Origin: Rhodopseudomonas palustris
GTDB lineage: Bacteria > Pseudomonadota > Alphaproteobacteria > Rhizobiales > Xanthobacteraceae
Assembly: GCA_016215605.1 (NCBI GenBank)
Contig: JACRJB010000004.1
Location: forward strand, 1-64,000
Direction: 5' to 3'
Length of the DNA stretch: 64,000 nucleotides
Shown: in pieces, positions 8,393 to 18,020 of the stretch
How the letters are laid out: each line of letters begins with the position of its first letter
How positions within the stretch are numbered: the stretch's first letter is position 1
Notes under the pieces: model-generated
Database searches by the model: none
What the model was told of the DNA's origin: nothing
Seen by the model: only the letters and a program-made list of their open reading frames with translations
Position numbers and translations under genes: made by a program

Positions 8393-9646
8393 TCAGGTCG
8401 ACGCGACCTCGTCGATCTTGAAGGCGCGGGAGCCGAACAGTTCGGTGCGGTCCGGTGCCAGCGGCGCCTCGTGGCTCGATGCCGAGGCGGGCGCTTCGGA
8501 CGGTGCCATCGGTGCGGCGGCTTCGGGCGCTGCAAAATCCAGTTCCTCGATCCGCGCGGCGCGGCGTTCGATCTTGTCGGCCGAGACCAGGATCTGGCGG
8601 ACGTCGTCGTTCGCCTGGCTGAAATGGGTCTGCAGCTTGGTGACGCGCTCGCGCAGACGCGACAGGTCGTCGCCGAGATTCAGCACCTCGGTGCGGATCT
8701 GGTCGGCGGCGTCGCGCATCCGCGCGTCCTTCAGGATCTGCTGCATCACCTGGATCGCCAGCATCAGCAGGGACGGGGACACCAGCACGATGCGGGCTCG
8801 ATAGGCCTTCTGGATGACATCGTCGAAGCCGTCGTGGATTTCGGCGTAGACCGATTCCGACGGCACGAACATCAGCGCGGTGTCCTGGGTCTCGCCGGGG
8901 ATCAGGTACTTCTCGGCGATGTCGCCGACATGGCGCATCACGTCGATCCGCAGCCGCTGTGACGCCGCCTTCTTCTCGTCGTCGCCGCGCGCTTCGCGCA
9001 GCGCAGTGACCGCCTCGAGCGGAAATTTGGCGTCGATGCACAGCGGCCGCTGATCCGGCAGGAACACCACGCAATCCGGCCGCTTGCCGGTCGAGAGCGT
9101 GTACTGGAACGCATAGGCCCCTTTCGGCATGCCGTCCTGGACGATCGATTCCATCCGCGCCTGGCCGAATGCGCCGCGCGCCTGCTTGTTGGCGAGCACG
9201 TCGCGCAGCGTCGTGACCTGATCGGTCAGCTCGGTGAGGTTCTCGTGCGCCCTGTCGATGATGCCGAGCCGTTCGTGCAGCGCCTGCAGGCTCTCCATCG
9301 TGTGCCGCGTCGATTGCGTCATCGACTGGCCGAAGCGGTGGGTGACCGTATCCAGCCGCTCGCTGACGGCGCGCGCCATTTCGGCCTGCCGCCCCGCCAG
9401 CGCCCGGCCCATCGCGTCGACCCGGCCATTGGCTTCGCTCTGGAACCGGATCAGATCGGACAGCCGCTGCTCCAGGTCCGAGGCGCGGCGGGCCTGCGCC
9501 AGCGCCGCGGCGCTGCCGCTTTGCAGCCCGCGGGCGATCACCAGCACGATCGCCAGCAGCAGAACCAGCGCCAGCGCGCTGGCGCCGACAAGCGCGGCGC
9601 CGACGCTGATCGGAGCATCGCCCAGCGTGAAGAGAATCTCGTTCAT
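8393..9646 (-). CDS. rmuC: DNA recombination protein RmuC
   Basis: A 417-residue RmuC-family protein, thought to be a nuclease-like factor that limits inversions between short repeats. An N-terminal membrane anchor covers about residues 12-40, followed by a long charged coiled coil (AQARRASDLEQRLSDLIRF onward). The RmuC domain contains the PDCVVFLP...CIDAKFPLEA core, a D-x-AK pattern like PDDEXK nucleases. I use the ATG at 9646; a TTG two codons earlier is possible. It is oriented away from def. Confidence 0.92.
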   Translation of the reverse strand: MNEILFTLGDAPISVGAALVGASALALVLLLAIVLVIARGLQSGSAAALAQARRASDLEQRLSDLIRFQSEANGRVDAMGRALAGRQAEMARAVSERLDTVTHRFGQSMTQSTRHTMESLQALHERLGIIDRAHENLTELTDQVTTLRDVLANKQARGAFGQARMESIVQDGMPKGAYAFQYTLSTGKRPDCVVFLPDQRPLCIDAKFPLEAVTALREARGDDEKKAASQRLRIDVMRHVGDIAEKYLIPGETQDTALMFVPSESVYAEIHDGFDDVIQKAYRARIVLVSPSLLMLAIQVMQQILKDARMRDAADQIRTEVLNLGDDLSRLRERVTKLQTHFSQANDDVRQILVSADKIERRAARIEELDFAAPEAAAPMAPSEAPASASSHEAPLAPDRTELFGSRAFKIDEVAST

Positions 9647-9794
9647 GTCCAAACCGTAGCAGATTGCACAGCGCTTGCGAACGAAGAGGGAACATCACGC
9701 TGAACAGATCTTTAAGCCCGGCCTGTTCGAAAGTGGCAGATCCTCCGGTCGGTCCCGGATTGACCGCAAAGCCCGCGCCGCTTAAATCGCCGCC

Positions 9795-10322
9795 ATGGCC
9801 CTGCGCGAAATCATCATCCTGCCCGACAAGCGGCTGCGTGAAATCTCCAAGCCCGTCGCCGAGGTGACGAGCGAGATCCGCAAGCTCGCGGACGACATGT
9901 TCGAGAGCATGTACGAGGCGCCCGGCATCGGGCTCGCGGCGATTCAGATCGCTGAGCCGGTGCGGCTGATCACGATGGACATCGTGCGCAAGGAGGGCAA
10001 CGGCAAGAGCGATCCGCGCGCCTTCATCAATCCGGAAATCGTCGGCGCCTCGACGGAATTGAACGTCTACGAGGAAGGCTGCCTGTCGATCCCGGAATAT
10101 TACGCCGAGGTCGAGCGCCCGAAGACGGTGCGGATCCGCTACACCGATCTCGACGGCCAAGTGAAGGAAGAGGACGCCGACGGCCTGTTCGCGACCTGCA
10201 TCCAGCACGAGATCGACCACCTAAACGGCGTGCTGTTCGTCGACCATCTGTCGAAGCTGAAGCGCGCCATGGTGGTCCGCAAGTTCGAGAAGGCCGCCAA
10301 GCGCGGTATCAAATACGTCTGA
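9795..10322 (+). CDS. def: Peptide deformylase
   Basis: A 175-residue metalloenzyme that removes the formyl group from nascent N-formylmethionine. All three family motifs are present: GIGLAAIQI at 44-52, EGCLS with the metal ligand Cys96, and QHEIDH at 137-142 with ligands His138 and His142 and catalytic Glu139. Length is normal. It precedes fmt by 79 bp on the same strand, so the formylating and deformylating enzymes are paired as in many bacteria. Confidence 0.97.
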   Translation: MALREIIILPDKRLREISKPVAEVTSEIRKLADDMFESMYEAPGIGLAAIQIAEPVRLITMDIVRKEGNGKSDPRAFINPEIVGASTELNVYEEGCLSIPEYYAEVERPKTVRIRYTDLDGQVKEEDADGLFATCIQHEIDHLNGVLFVDHLSKLKRAMVVRKFEKAAKRGIKYV

Positions 10323-10401
10323 GCGCCCGCGCAGATGACCGGCCGGCGCGCTACGGCGCTCGGCCTTCCGTCGGCCCAGACCTGTCCGGGACCCTCACGC
10401 C

Positions 10402-11334
10402 ATGCCGCTTCGCCTCGTCTTCATGGGCACGCCCGAGTTCGCGGTGCCGACGCTGCTGGCGCTGTCGGCCTATGGGCACGACATCGCGGCTGTCTATACC
10501 CGCGAGCCGAAGCCGGCCGGGCGCGGCATGAAGCTGCAGGACAGCCCGGTGGCGCAGGAGGCGAAGCGGCTCGGGATTCCGGTGCTGACGCCGAAGACGC
10601 TGAAGACCGACGAGGCGCTGGCCGAATTCCGCAGCCACAAGGCCGACGCCGCGGTGGTGGTCGCCTATGGGATGATCCTGCCGCAGCCGATCCTCGATGC
10701 GCCGCCGCTCGGTTGCTACAATCTGCACGGTTCGCTGCTGCCGCGCTGGCGCGGCGCGGCGCCGCTCAATCGCGCCATCATGGCCGGCGACGCCGAGTCG
10801 GGTGTGATGGTGATGAAGATGGACGCCGGCCTCGACACCGGCGACGTCGCGATGGCCGAGCGGGTCGCGATCACCGACGCGATGACGGTCACCGATCTGC
10901 ACGATTCGCTGGCGCGGCTCGGCGCCGACCTGATGGTGCGGGCGATATCGGCGCTGGAGCGCGGCGGCTTGCAGCTCACCAAGCAATCCGAAGACGGCGT
11001 CACCTACGCGGCCAAGATCGACAAGGCGGAAGCGCGGATTGATTTCGCCCGGCCGGCGCAGGCGGTGCTCCGGCACATCCACGGCCTGTCGCCGTTCCCC
11101 GGCGCGTGGTGCGAGCTGCCGATCGAGGGCGAGGCGGTGCGGGTGAAGATCCTGCGCTGTGCGCTGGCGGGCGGCAGCGGTCCGCCGGGCGAGGTGCAGG
11201 ATGATCAGCTCACCATCGCCTGCGGCGACGGCGCGATCCGCGTCCTCCAAGCCCAGCGTGCCGGCAAGCAACCGATGACGGCCGAAGAGTTTTTACGCGG
11301 CACGCCGATCGCGAAGGGCGTGCGGGTCGGGTAG
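10402..11334 (+). CDS. fmt: Methionyl-tRNA formyltransferase
   Basis: A 310-residue enzyme that formylates initiator Met-tRNA using 10-formyltetrahydrofolate. It opens with [16 protein letters not shown] and has the catalytic [12 protein letters not shown] block with Asn107 and His109, plus Asp145 in DAGLDTGD. The C-terminal tRNA-binding domain follows the usual INFARPA-like linker. Second gene of def-fmt-truA, separated from truA by a palindromic repeat. Confidence 0.97.
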   Translation: MPLRLVFMGTPEFAVPTLLALSAYGHDIAAVYTREPKPAGRGMKLQDSPVAQEAKRLGIPVLTPKTLKTDEALAEFRSHKADAAVVVAYGMILPQPILDAPPLGCYNLHGSLLPRWRGAAPLNRAIMAGDAESGVMVMKMDAGLDTGDVAMAERVAITDAMTVTDLHDSLARLGADLMVRAISALERGGLQLTKQSEDGVTYAAKIDKAEARIDFARPAQAVLRHIHGLSPFPGAWCELPIEGEAVRVKILRCALAGGSGPPGEVQDDQLTIACGDGAIRVLQAQRAGKQPMTAEEFLRGTPIAKGVRVG

Positions 11335-11350
11335 TTGAGCGTTGCACGGC

Positions 11351-11435
11351 GTCATGCGCGGGCTTGACCCGCGCATCCATCCTCGAAACAAATCCCTCTT
11401 GAATGATGGATTGCCGGGGCAAGCCCGGCAATGAC
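11351..11435. repeat. Intergenic palindrome, TCATGCGCGGGC family, copy 2
   Basis: Same outer ends and arms as 280-380: gtcatgcgcgggcttgaccc, then gatggattgccggggcaagc, ending ggcaatgac. It lies between fmt and truA, and its right end is only 13 bases before the truA start codon, so it could influence truA translation. Confidence 0.8.
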
Positions 11436-11448
11436 ACCGAAAAGGGTC

Positions 11449-12186
11449 ATGCCCCGCTACAAGCTCACCATCGAATATGACGGCGCGCCGTTCTGCGGCT
11501 GGCAGTTGCAGCCGAAGCTGCCGTCGGTGCAGGGCGCGCTGGAAGCGGCGGCGCTGGCGACCTGCGGCGAGGCGGTGCGTGTGCACGGCGCCGGGCGCAC
11601 CGATTCCGGTGTGCACGCGCTCGGGCAGGTAGCGCATGTCGATATTCCAAAACCGTTCCGCGCCGACAAGCTGCGCGACGCGCTGAACGCGCATGTGCGG
11701 CCGCATCCGATTGCCATCCTGTCGGCCGAGCTGGTGCCTGATCATTTCGAAGCCCGGTTCTCGGCGATCCGGCGGCACTATCGCTACCGCATCGCCAACC
11801 GTCGTTCGAATCTCGCGCTCGATCTCGGCAAGGTCTGGCGCGTTCCCAAGCCGCTCGACACCGACGCGATGCACCACGCCGCCCAGGTGCTGATCGGCAA
11901 GCACGACTTCACGACGTTTCGCGACACCGAGTGCCAGGCAGCCTCGCCGGAGAAGACACTCGACGTGCTCGACGTGATCCGCGACGGCGACGCCGTCGAT
12001 ATCGTCACCAATGCGCGCTCCTATCTGCACAGCCAGGTCCGCTCGATGGTCGGCTCGCTGGTGTGGGTCGGCGAAGGCCGCTGGACCGCGGACGATCTCG
12101 CCGCCGCGCTGGCCGCACGCAAACGCTCCGCCTGCGGCCCGGTGGCGCCGCCGGAGGGTTTGTATCTGGTGCGGGTGGATTACTGA
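11449..12186 (+). CDS. truA: tRNA pseudouridine(38-40) synthase
   Basis: A 245-residue enzyme that isomerises uridines 38-40 in tRNA anticodon arms. The catalytic motif GRTDSGVHA carries Asp52, and the N-terminal [17 protein letters not shown] is characteristic. The start at 11449 has an aaaaggg ribosome site; an in-frame ATG at 11431 falls inside the preceding repeat and is rejected. Likely co-expressed with def and fmt, although the repeat between may attenuate transcription. Confidence 0.97.
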   Translation: MPRYKLTIEYDGAPFCGWQLQPKLPSVQGALEAAALATCGEAVRVHGAGRTDSGVHALGQVAHVDIPKPFRADKLRDALNAHVRPHPIAILSAELVPDHFEARFSAIRRHYRYRIANRRSNLALDLGKVWRVPKPLDTDAMHHAAQVLIGKHDFTTFRDTECQAASPEKTLDVLDVIRDGDAVDIVTNARSYLHSQVRSMVGSLVWVGEGRWTADDLAAALAARKRSACGPVAPPEGLYLVRVDY

Positions 12187-12197
12187 GCCACGCGGCC

Positions 12198-12316
12198 GTC
12201 ATTCCGGGGCGCGCGTGAAACGCGCGAACCCGGAATCTCGAAGCGTTCTGTGACTCTGTCGTTTCCACAACTGCGAGATTCCGGGTTCGCGAGCTGCGCT
12301 CGCGCCCCGGAATGAC
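12198..12316. repeat. Intergenic palindrome, TCATTCCGGGGCGCG family, copy 1
   Basis: Long inverted repeat: gtcattccggggcgcg at one end and cgcgccccggaatgac at the other, with an inner gaacccggaatctcg paired with gagattccgggttcg. It separates the convergent 3' ends of truA and dapE. Further copies lie at 19084-19185 and 30120-30266. Confidence 0.85.
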
Positions 12317-12328
12317 CGTCGTGAATGA

Positions 12329-13492
12329 TTACTTGAAATATCTCTCCAGCACGCCGCGATAGATCGCGGTCAGCTTGTCGAGGTCACTCACCGGGGTGCG
12401 CTCGTCGATCTGGTGCATGGTCTGGCCGACCAGGCCGAACTCCACCACCGGGCAATACTTGGCGATGAAGCGCGCATCCGATGTGCCGCCGCCGGTGTTG
12501 AGCTCGGGGGTGCGGCCGGTCACGTCGGCGATCGCGCCGCTGACGACGTCCGTGAACGCGCCGGGCTTGGTGACGAACACGTCGGCGTTCGACGGCAGCC
12601 ATTCGATCCGGGCGCGGATGCGGTTGCCGCAGGCGGCCGCGAGCCGCTGCTCGACCAGCGCCTTCAGCGTCTCCTGCGTGTGGTGATCGTTGAAGCGGAT
12701 GTTGAACTTGGCACGCGCTTGCGCGGGGATCACGTTGGTGGCCGGATTGCCGACATCCACCGAGGTGAATTCGAGATTGGACGGCTGAAACTGCGCTGAG
12801 CCGGCGTCGAGCGGTTCGTCGTTCAGCGCGGTGATCAGCGCGGCGATGTCGGGCACCGGGTTGGCGGCGCGGTGCGGATAGGCGACGTGGCCCTGCGTGC
12901 CGTCGACGATCAGCACGCCGGACTGCGAGCCGCGCCGGCCGATCTTGATGGTGTCGCCGATCGCCTCGACATTGCTCGGCTCGCCGACGATGCAGTGATC
13001 GAATGTCTCGCCACGCTCCGCCGCCCATTGCAGCAGCTTGACGGTGCCGTTGACGGCGACGTCTTCCTCGTCGCCGGTGATCAGGAACGAGATCGAGCCT
13101 TTTGGTTTGCCCTCGTTCGCCGCCAGATAGTCCAGCGTCGCTGCGACCGCGCAGGCGATGCCGCCCTTCATGTCGACCGCGCCGCGGCCGTACAGCAGGC
13201 CGTCCGCGACGTCGCCCGAGAACGCGCCGTGAGTCCATGCGCCGGCTTCGCCCGGCGGCACCACGTCGGTATGGCCGGCGAAGCAGAGATGCGGCGTGGC
13301 GTCGCCGATCCGGGCATAGAGATTGTCGATGTCGGCAGTGCCGGGCTCGCTGAAGGTGACGCGATGCACGGCGAAGCCGGCGCCTTTGAGCAGCGCCTCC
13401 AGCACGCCGAGCGCGCCGGCATCGGCCGGCGTCACCGAGGGGCAGCGCAGCAGATCCTGCGCGATTGCGAGCGCGGTGGGCGTCGAGGTCAT
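12329..13492 (-). CDS. dapE: Succinyl-diaminopimelate desuccinylase
   Basis: A 387-residue M20 metallopeptidase-family enzyme of lysine and meso-diaminopimelate synthesis; it releases succinate from N-succinyl-LL-diaminopimelate. Metal-site motifs are present: GHTDVVPPG with His74 and Asp76, [10 protein letters not shown] with bridging Asp107, and GDEED with the catalytic/metal Glu pair near 142-143. The ATG at 13492 overlaps the stop of the DUF805 gene as ATGA. The longer open frame upstream lies inside that gene and is not real. dapD is two genes upstream, so the succinylase branch is clustered here. Confidence 0.96.
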   Translation of the reverse strand: MTSTPTALAIAQDLLRCPSVTPADAGALGVLEALLKGAGFAVHRVTFSEPGTADIDNLYARIGDATPHLCFAGHTDVVPPGEAGAWTHGAFSGDVADGLLYGRGAVDMKGGIACAVAATLDYLAANEGKPKGSISFLITGDEEDVAVNGTVKLLQWAAERGETFDHCIVGEPSNVEAIGDTIKIGRRGSQSGVLIVDGTQGHVAYPHRAANPVPDIAALITALNDEPLDAGSAQFQPSNLEFTSVDVGNPATNVIPAQARAKFNIRFNDHHTQETLKALVEQRLAAACGNRIRARIEWLPSNADVFVTKPGAFTDVVSGAIADVTGRTPELNTGGGTSDARFIAKYCPVVEFGLVGQTMHQIDERTPVSDLDKLTAIYRGVLERYFK

Positions 13493-13968
13493 GCGGAGGG
13501 GGTGCCTTGCGGCTCCAGCGGATCGGGGCCGTATTGATTCGGCCCGCGCGTGCCGCGCAGGCAGCCGAGCTCGACGAAGCCCCAGATCGCGATGCCCGCG
13601 CCGATCAGCGACAGCACCAGACTGGTGCCGCCGCCGTCCTGCATCGCCGATGTCGAGCCGCCGCCGAGGCTGGGCCCGAGCCAGAACAGCAGGATCCACC
13701 AGCCGCTCTTGCCGCGGTCGTGCAGCCGCTTCACGCCAGTGGCGAAGCCCGACCAGGTGCCAGCGACGACCAGCGCGATGGCGACCAGCCAGATCAGCAC
13801 CGCGCCGCCGGCAAACCGGAACAATTGATCAGGATCGACGCCGCCGAGCCAGACAATGGCGAGGATGCCGAAGACGATCCAGACGGCGATGTAGAGCAGG
13901 CCGACCAGCCAGTATTTGGCCCGATTGATCCGGCCCTGAAAGCTGAACAGCAGCGTGGTCCAGTCCAT
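13489..13968 (-). CDS. DUF805 family inner-membrane protein
   Basis: A 159-residue membrane protein of the DUF805 family (YhaH-like). The opening [18 protein letters not shown] is the family signature, followed by two or three more hydrophobic segments and the [15 protein letters not shown] motif near the middle. The C-terminal end [13 protein letters not shown] is also typical. Function unknown. It lies 21 bp after dapD and its stop overlaps the dapE start, so it is wedged into the dap operon; whether it has a part in lysine synthesis is not known. Confidence 0.9.
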   Translation of the reverse strand: MDWTTLLFSFQGRINRAKYWLVGLLYIAVWIVFGILAIVWLGGVDPDQLFRFAGGAVLIWLVAIALVVAGTWSGFATGVKRLHDRGKSGWWILLFWLGPSLGGGSTSAMQDGGGTSLVLSLIGAGIAIWGFVELGCLRGTRGPNQYGPDPLEPQGTPSA

Positions 13969-13989
13969 CGTCGCCTCCCGTGGCTGCGA

Positions 13990-14835
13990 TCAGTCCCGCA
14001 GCAATTCGTTGATGCTGGTCTTCGAGCGGGTGCGCTCGTCGACGCGCTTGACGATCACCGCGCAGGCGGTCGCCGGGCCGGGATTGCCGTTCTTCAGCGG
14101 CTTGCCCGGCAGCGTGCCGGGCACCAGCACGGCATATTCGGGTACTTCGCCGATGAAGGTCTCGCCGGTTTCGCGGTCGACGATCTTGGTCGAGGCGCCG
14201 AGGAACACGCCCATCGCCAGCACCGCGCCCTTGCGGACGATGACGCCCTCGGCGACTTCGGAGCGGGCGCCGATGAAGCAGTCGTCCTCGATGATCACCG
14301 GACCTGCCTGCAGCGGCTCCAGCACGCCGCCGATGCCGACGCCGCCGGAGATGTGGACGCGCTTGCCGATCTGGGCGCAGGAGCCGACCGTCGACCAGGT
14401 GTCGACCATGGTGGCTTCGTCGACATAGGCACCGAGATTGACGAAGGACGGCATCAGCACGGCGTTCCTGGCGATGAAGGCCGAGCGGCGCACGATCGCG
14501 CCCGGCACCGCGCGGAAGCCGGCTTCACGGAAGCGGTTCTCGCCCCAGCCCTCGAACTTCGACGGCACCTTGTCCCACCAATTGGCGCCGCCGGGGCCGC
14601 CCGCGATGGTGCTCATGTCGTTGAGCCGGAACGACAGCAGCACCGCCTTCTTCAGCCACTGATTGACCTTCCAGCTGCCCGTCGCCTCGCGCTCGGCGAC
14701 GCGGGCCTCGCCCTTGTCGAGCAGATCGAGCGCCTGCTCGACCGCATCCCGAACCTCGCCCTTGGTCGCGGCGCTGACCGTGTCGCGCGCGTCGAAAGCG
14801 GTATTGATGGTGGTTTCGAGAGCGGAGAGCGACAT
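13990..14835 (-). CDS. dapD: Tetrahydrodipicolinate N-succinyltransferase
   Basis: A 281-residue acyltransferase that transfers succinyl from succinyl-CoA to tetrahydrodipicolinate in the lysine/diaminopimelate pathway. The N-terminal helical domain precedes a left-handed beta-helix built of hexapeptide repeats (for example [15 protein letters not shown] and [15 protein letters not shown]), and the [11 protein letters not shown] loop is family-specific. Length is normal. Probably the first gene of dapD-DUF805-dapE. Confidence 0.97.
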   Translation of the reverse strand: MSLSALETTINTAFDARDTVSAATKGEVRDAVEQALDLLDKGEARVAEREATGSWKVNQWLKKAVLLSFRLNDMSTIAGGPGGANWWDKVPSKFEGWGENRFREAGFRAVPGAIVRRSAFIARNAVLMPSFVNLGAYVDEATMVDTWSTVGSCAQIGKRVHISGGVGIGGVLEPLQAGPVIIEDDCFIGARSEVAEGVIVRKGAVLAMGVFLGASTKIVDRETGETFIGEVPEYAVLVPGTLPGKPLKNGNPGPATACAVIVKRVDERTRSKTSINELLRD

Positions 14836-14924
14836 CGGGAGGTCCTTGCGGCGAGATTCGGGAGGATTTGCCCGGTGTTGTCCGGATTCGGCCGGGGAGA
14901 GTCAAGGCGCTGGGCGACCCGGCT

Positions 14925-15012
14925 GTAGGATGGGTTAGGCGCCCTTGCGCCGTAACCCATCATGTGCCGCTCGCAACTGATGGGTTACGCGCTTCGCGCT
15001 AACCCATCCTAC
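14925..15012. repeat. Intergenic palindrome, AACCCATC family, copy 2
   Basis: Terminal inverted repeat gtaggatgggtta / taacccatcctac encloses two inner hairpins made of the same words. It is the complete version of the degenerate copy at 100-184. It lies upstream of dapD and downstream of the nucleotidase gene's stop codon. Confidence 0.85.
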
Positions 15013-15040
15013 GGGCTGAGGCTTGGGGCGGACTCCTGCC

Positions 15041-15742
15041 TCACTTCGGCGTACATAGTCCCGCCAAGAATCCCGTCAGATCCTCCGTCACGTAGTCGAC
15101 ATGCACCGCGTCGCGGCCTTCGAGTTCCCAGTCTTCGCGGACGACTTCCTGGCTGCCGTCGGGCACCACCAGCACGGTGGTCATGCCGAGCTGGTGCGGC
15201 ACCGCGAGGTTGCGGGCGAGGTCTTCGAACATCGCGGCCTTGGACGGGTCGACGCCGTGCAGCGTCAGGAAGCGGTGATAGGTCTGCGGCGCGGGCTTCG
15301 GCTCGAGTTCGGCCGCGACGATGTCGAACACCGCTTCGAAGTGATGGCCGATACCGAGCCGTTCCAGCACCTTGCCAGCGTGGGCGACCGAGCCGTTGGT
15401 CAGGATCAGCTTGCGGCCGGGCAGCCGCGCGATCGCTCCGCCCATCGCCGGGTTCGGCTCCAGCGGCGAATGGTCGATGGCATGGACGTAAGCCAGATAA
15501 TCGTCGGCGCTGACGCCGTGCTCGGTCATCATGCCGCGCATCGTGGTGCCGTAGCGCTTGTAGTAGTCCTTCTGGATGCGGAAGGCCTCGTCGGGCGTCA
15601 CCTTCAACCAGTCGGCGACGAAGTCGCGGATGCGGACGTCGACCTGCTGCCACAGGTTGACGTGGTGCGGATACAGCGTGTTGTCGAGGTCGAACACCCA
15701 GGTGTCGACGTGATCGAAGCCGCGTTGGCCGAGCTGCGTCAT
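15041..15742 (-). CDS. HAD-family pyrimidine 5'-nucleotidase
   Basis: A 233-residue haloacid dehalogenase-type phosphatase of the SDT1-like pyrimidine 5'-nucleotidase group. Motif I is VFDLDNTLYP with nucleophile Asp18 and acid Asp20, motif II is ILTNGS, and the later Lys (PKPAPQ) and acidic FEDLARN motifs are in place. It would dephosphorylate UMP/CMP or a related metabolite. Its ATG overlaps the stop of the DUF1036 gene (ATGA), suggesting coupling. The open frame extends upstream into that gene without similarity, so the ATG at 15742 is used. Confidence 0.88.
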   Translation of the reverse strand: MTQLGQRGFDHVDTWVFDLDNTLYPHHVNLWQQVDVRIRDFVADWLKVTPDEAFRIQKDYYKRYGTTMRGMMTEHGVSADDYLAYVHAIDHSPLEPNPAMGGAIARLPGRKLILTNGSVAHAGKVLERLGIGHHFEAVFDIVAAELEPKPAPQTYHRFLTLHGVDPSKAAMFEDLARNLAVPHQLGMTTVLVVPDGSQEVVREDWELEGRDAVHVDYVTEDLTGFLAGLCTPK

Positions 15743-16695
15743 GGGGTGCTGAACCTTATGGTCTGTCCGCCGCGGCCGAGGTCGACCGGCACAAAGCCGA
15801 CGGCATTCAGCCCGCGCGCCGAGCAGTCGCCCTGCTCGCTGATTTCGAACTTGCTGTCGCGCGTGCACAGCAGCGTCGCGCCGCCCCAGTTCAGCGCCTT
15901 GCCTTTGATCAGCACCGGGCGGGCATTGTCGTCGACCGCCTCGGCGAAGCTGAAGACGCGCTTCGGCTGCGCCGAGAGATCGGGCCGCAGGCATTTGCCG
16001 GCTTCGATCCGATACCAGCCGCGGCTGGTGACGGTCCTGCCGTCGTCTTCGGCGACCGCCGCCATGATCCTGTTCTTTGTGTCGTTGCACCAGGTCAGCC
16101 CGGTCGCCGACGGCGACTCGACGGCCTTGATCATGGTGTCGAAGAAATCCGCCGCGTTGACCGCGTCGGATTTCAGCCCACTCTTGCGCAGGAACGTCGC
16201 GAGCGCGGCCTGCGTCTTCGGCCCGTCGACGCCGTCGATCGGCGAGGCGTCGTAGCCCGCGATCACCAACAGCCGCTGAATCGCGGCGAGCTTGGCCTGC
16301 TCGTCGTCGTACTCGCTGTCTTCGGCGAGATACGCGACCATCGTGCCGTCCTCGGTCTGGGTCGGCTTGATCTCGGTGAACGCGGCGAGGGTCTGGCCGC
16401 TGCGGCACTGCCGCGCGGCGGCGATGACGAAATTGTCGGAGGCGACGCACAGCCGGTCGGTGCCGTTCTGCGGCACCGGCGATGCGCCGTAAACCGGCAG
16501 CGAGCGCGCATGCAGCATCACGCGCTCGGCCGTCAGCGCGCCCTGCAACACGACGCGGCATTGCGCCGGATCGATCCGAAACCAGCCGCGCGTCGCGGTG
16601 GTCGCCTTGTCGTCAATTCCGATCGCGGCCTCGATCACGTAGCTCATGCGGTTGCAGAGCTTGAGGTCGGCGCGGGCGGCTGTGTTGCCAGCCAA
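15739..16695 (-). CDS. DUF1036 - peptidoglycan-binding-like - DUF1036 protein, start unclear
   Basis: Two DUF1036 domains (first at the N-terminus with LKLCNRMSYVIEAAIG and RGWFRI, second near the C-terminus with TWCNDTKNRI and RGWYRI) flank a short segment QRLLVIAGYDASPIDG that resembles a peptidoglycan-binding repeat. The upstream in-frame sequence CLIVTTLLASLAGNTAARA looks like a signal peptide core, implying a periplasmic protein, but no ATG or GTG starts it. The coordinates use a TTG at 16695 as a conservative minimum. The only upstream ATG close by is at 16893, overlapping the argB stop; using it would translate the whole palindromic repeat at 16729-16869 as a 66-residue extension. Function unknown. 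Confidence 0.75.
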   Translation of the reverse strand: MAGNTAARADLKLCNRMSYVIEAAIGIDDKATTATRGWFRIDPAQCRVVLQGALTAERVMLHARSLPVYGASPVPQNGTDRLCVASDNFVIAAARQCRSGQTLAAFTEIKPTQTEDGTMVAYLAEDSEYDDEQAKLAAIQRLLVIAGYDASPIDGVDGPKTQAALATFLRKSGLKSDAVNAADFFDTMIKAVESPSATGLTWCNDTKNRIMAAVAEDDGRTVTSRGWYRIEAGKCLRPDLSAQPKRVFSFAEAVDDNARPVLIKGKALNWGGATLLCTRDSKFEISEQGDCSARGLNAVGFVPVDLGRGGQTIRFSTP

Positions 16696-16728
16696 TGATG
16701 CGAGTAGTGTTGTGACGATAAGACAAGC

Positions 16729-16869
16729 GTGCCCCGGATGCAGCGCAGCGCGCCGCCCTTCGCGGCGTGGTGCGCTGCTGATCCGGGGTCCCGGTTTGTG
16801 TGGCTCAGCCGAACCGGGGTCCCGGGTCTGCGGTGCAGCACTTCGTGCTGCGCCGCGCCCGGGACACCA
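16729..16869. repeat. Palindromic element abutting the DUF1036 signal peptide
   Basis: Two large hairpins: ccccggatgcagcgc paired with gcgctgctgatccgggg (about 16732-16787), and a cccgggtctgcggtgcagc arm paired with a gctgcgccgcgcccggg arm (about 16826-16866). Its left end joins directly to the in-frame signal-peptide-like codons of the DUF1036 gene and its right end lies 23 bp from the argB stop codon. Confidence 0.75.
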
Positions 16870-16892
16870 ACTGGTGGCCTTTGTGCCCGCCA

Positions 16893-17789
16893 TCACTTGT
16901 GGATCAGCGTGCCGGTGCCCTGGTTGGTGAACAGTTCGAGCAGCACGGCGTGCGGGACCTTGCCGTCGAGGATGACGACGCCTTCGACGCCCTGTTCGAG
17001 CGCGTAGATGCAGGTCTCGACCTTGGGGATCATGCCGCCCGAGATGGTGCCGTCGGCGATCAGCTTGCGGGCGTCCTTGATCGACAGTTCGGGGATCAGC
17101 TTCTTGTTCTGATCGAGCACGCCGGGCACGTCGGTGAGCAGCAGCAGGCGCTTGGCCTTCAGCGCGCCGGCGACGGCGCCCGCGAAAGTGTCGGCGTTGA
17201 CGTTGAAGGTCTGGCCGCTCGACGAGGTCGCGAGCGGCGCCAGCACCGGGATCAGCTCGTGGCCGATCAGCTGGTTGAGCAGCGTCAGGTCGACCTTCTC
17301 GGGTTCGCCGACGAAGCCGAGATCGATCACTTCCTCGATCCGCGAATCCGGATCGACCATGGTCCGTGTCGCCTTGCTGGCGGTGACCATGTTGCCGTCC
17401 TTGCCGCACAGGCCGACCGCCTTGCCGCCGGCTTCGTTGATGTAGCCGACCAGCTGCTTGTTGATCGAGCCGGCCAGCACCATCTCGACGATCTCGATGG
17501 TGGCGCCGTCGGTGATGCGCAGGCCGGCGGCGAATTCGGACTTGATGCCGAGCCGCTTCAGCATGGTGGCGATCTGCGGGCCGCCGCCATGCACCACCAC
17601 CGGGTTCACCGCGGTCTGCTCGAGCAGCACGATGTCGCGGGCGAACGCTTTGGCGGTGTCCTCGGCGCCCATGGCGTGGCCGCCATATTTGATGACGATG
17701 GTTTCCTCGTCGTAGCGCTGCATATGCGGCAGCGCCTCGGACAGGATCCGGGCCTGATCGAGCGGGCTGATGACGGGCGCGTCGGTCAT
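16893..17789 (-). CDS. argB: Acetylglutamate kinase
   Basis: A 298-residue amino acid kinase that phosphorylates N-acetylglutamate in arginine synthesis. [13 protein letters not shown] forms the phosphate-binding start, [10 protein letters not shown] the substrate loop, and [12 protein letters not shown] with the [19 protein letters not shown] region the nucleotide site. The ATG at 17789 matches the usual family start ([13 protein letters not shown]); an upstream ATG would add 22 odd residues. It is oriented with the engB/DUF423 genes, separated from them by a MITE-like repeat. Confidence 0.97.
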   Translation of the reverse strand: MTDAPVISPLDQARILSEALPHMQRYDEETIVIKYGGHAMGAEDTAKAFARDIVLLEQTAVNPVVVHGGGPQIATMLKRLGIKSEFAAGLRITDGATIEIVEMVLAGSINKQLVGYINEAGGKAVGLCGKDGNMVTASKATRTMVDPDSRIEEVIDLGFVGEPEKVDLTLLNQLIGHELIPVLAPLATSSSGQTFNVNADTFAGAVAGALKAKRLLLLTDVPGVLDQNKKLIPELSIKDARKLIADGTISGGMIPKVETCIYALEQGVEGVVILDGKVPHAVLLELFTNQGTGTLIHK

Positions 17790-17915
17790 GAAGCGGGTCT
17801 TTCGCTGGGTCTGACGATGGGTCTCGAAAGTCTTGGGGCAGGTCTGGCGGGACAAACCGCTAGCATTTCGGCGCGGCCGATCAAAGGGGCGGAATCCGCA
17901 GCCTGTGGTTGCCGT

Positions 17916-18020
17916 TAGAGCTTTTCCGGTTCTGATAGAATCAGAACCGGAGCTCTAGATTCTTGTTTTGACGCGTTTTCTTCACGCGAACCGGTTTCCA
18001 CTTCGCTCGAAAACGCTCTA
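17916..18020. repeat. MITE-like element with TAGAGC termini
   Basis: A 105-bp element bounded by TAGAGCTTTTC and GAAAACGCTCTA, near-perfect terminal inverted repeats. An inner perfect hairpin (ccggttctga/tcagaaccgg) sits near the left end, and gacgcgttttcttcacgcgaaccgg follows. I recall near-identical sequences between genes across Bradyrhizobium and Rhodopseudomonas; this is memory, not a search. Its right terminal CTA is the TAG stop codon of the DUF423 gene on the minus strand. Confidence 0.8.

Noticed and set aside
15041-16561. Single long protein joining the DUF1036 region to the nucleotidase
   Set aside because: The upstream half is out of frame with the DUF1036 gene; the nucleotidase has its own ATG at 15742 with an ATGA overlap.
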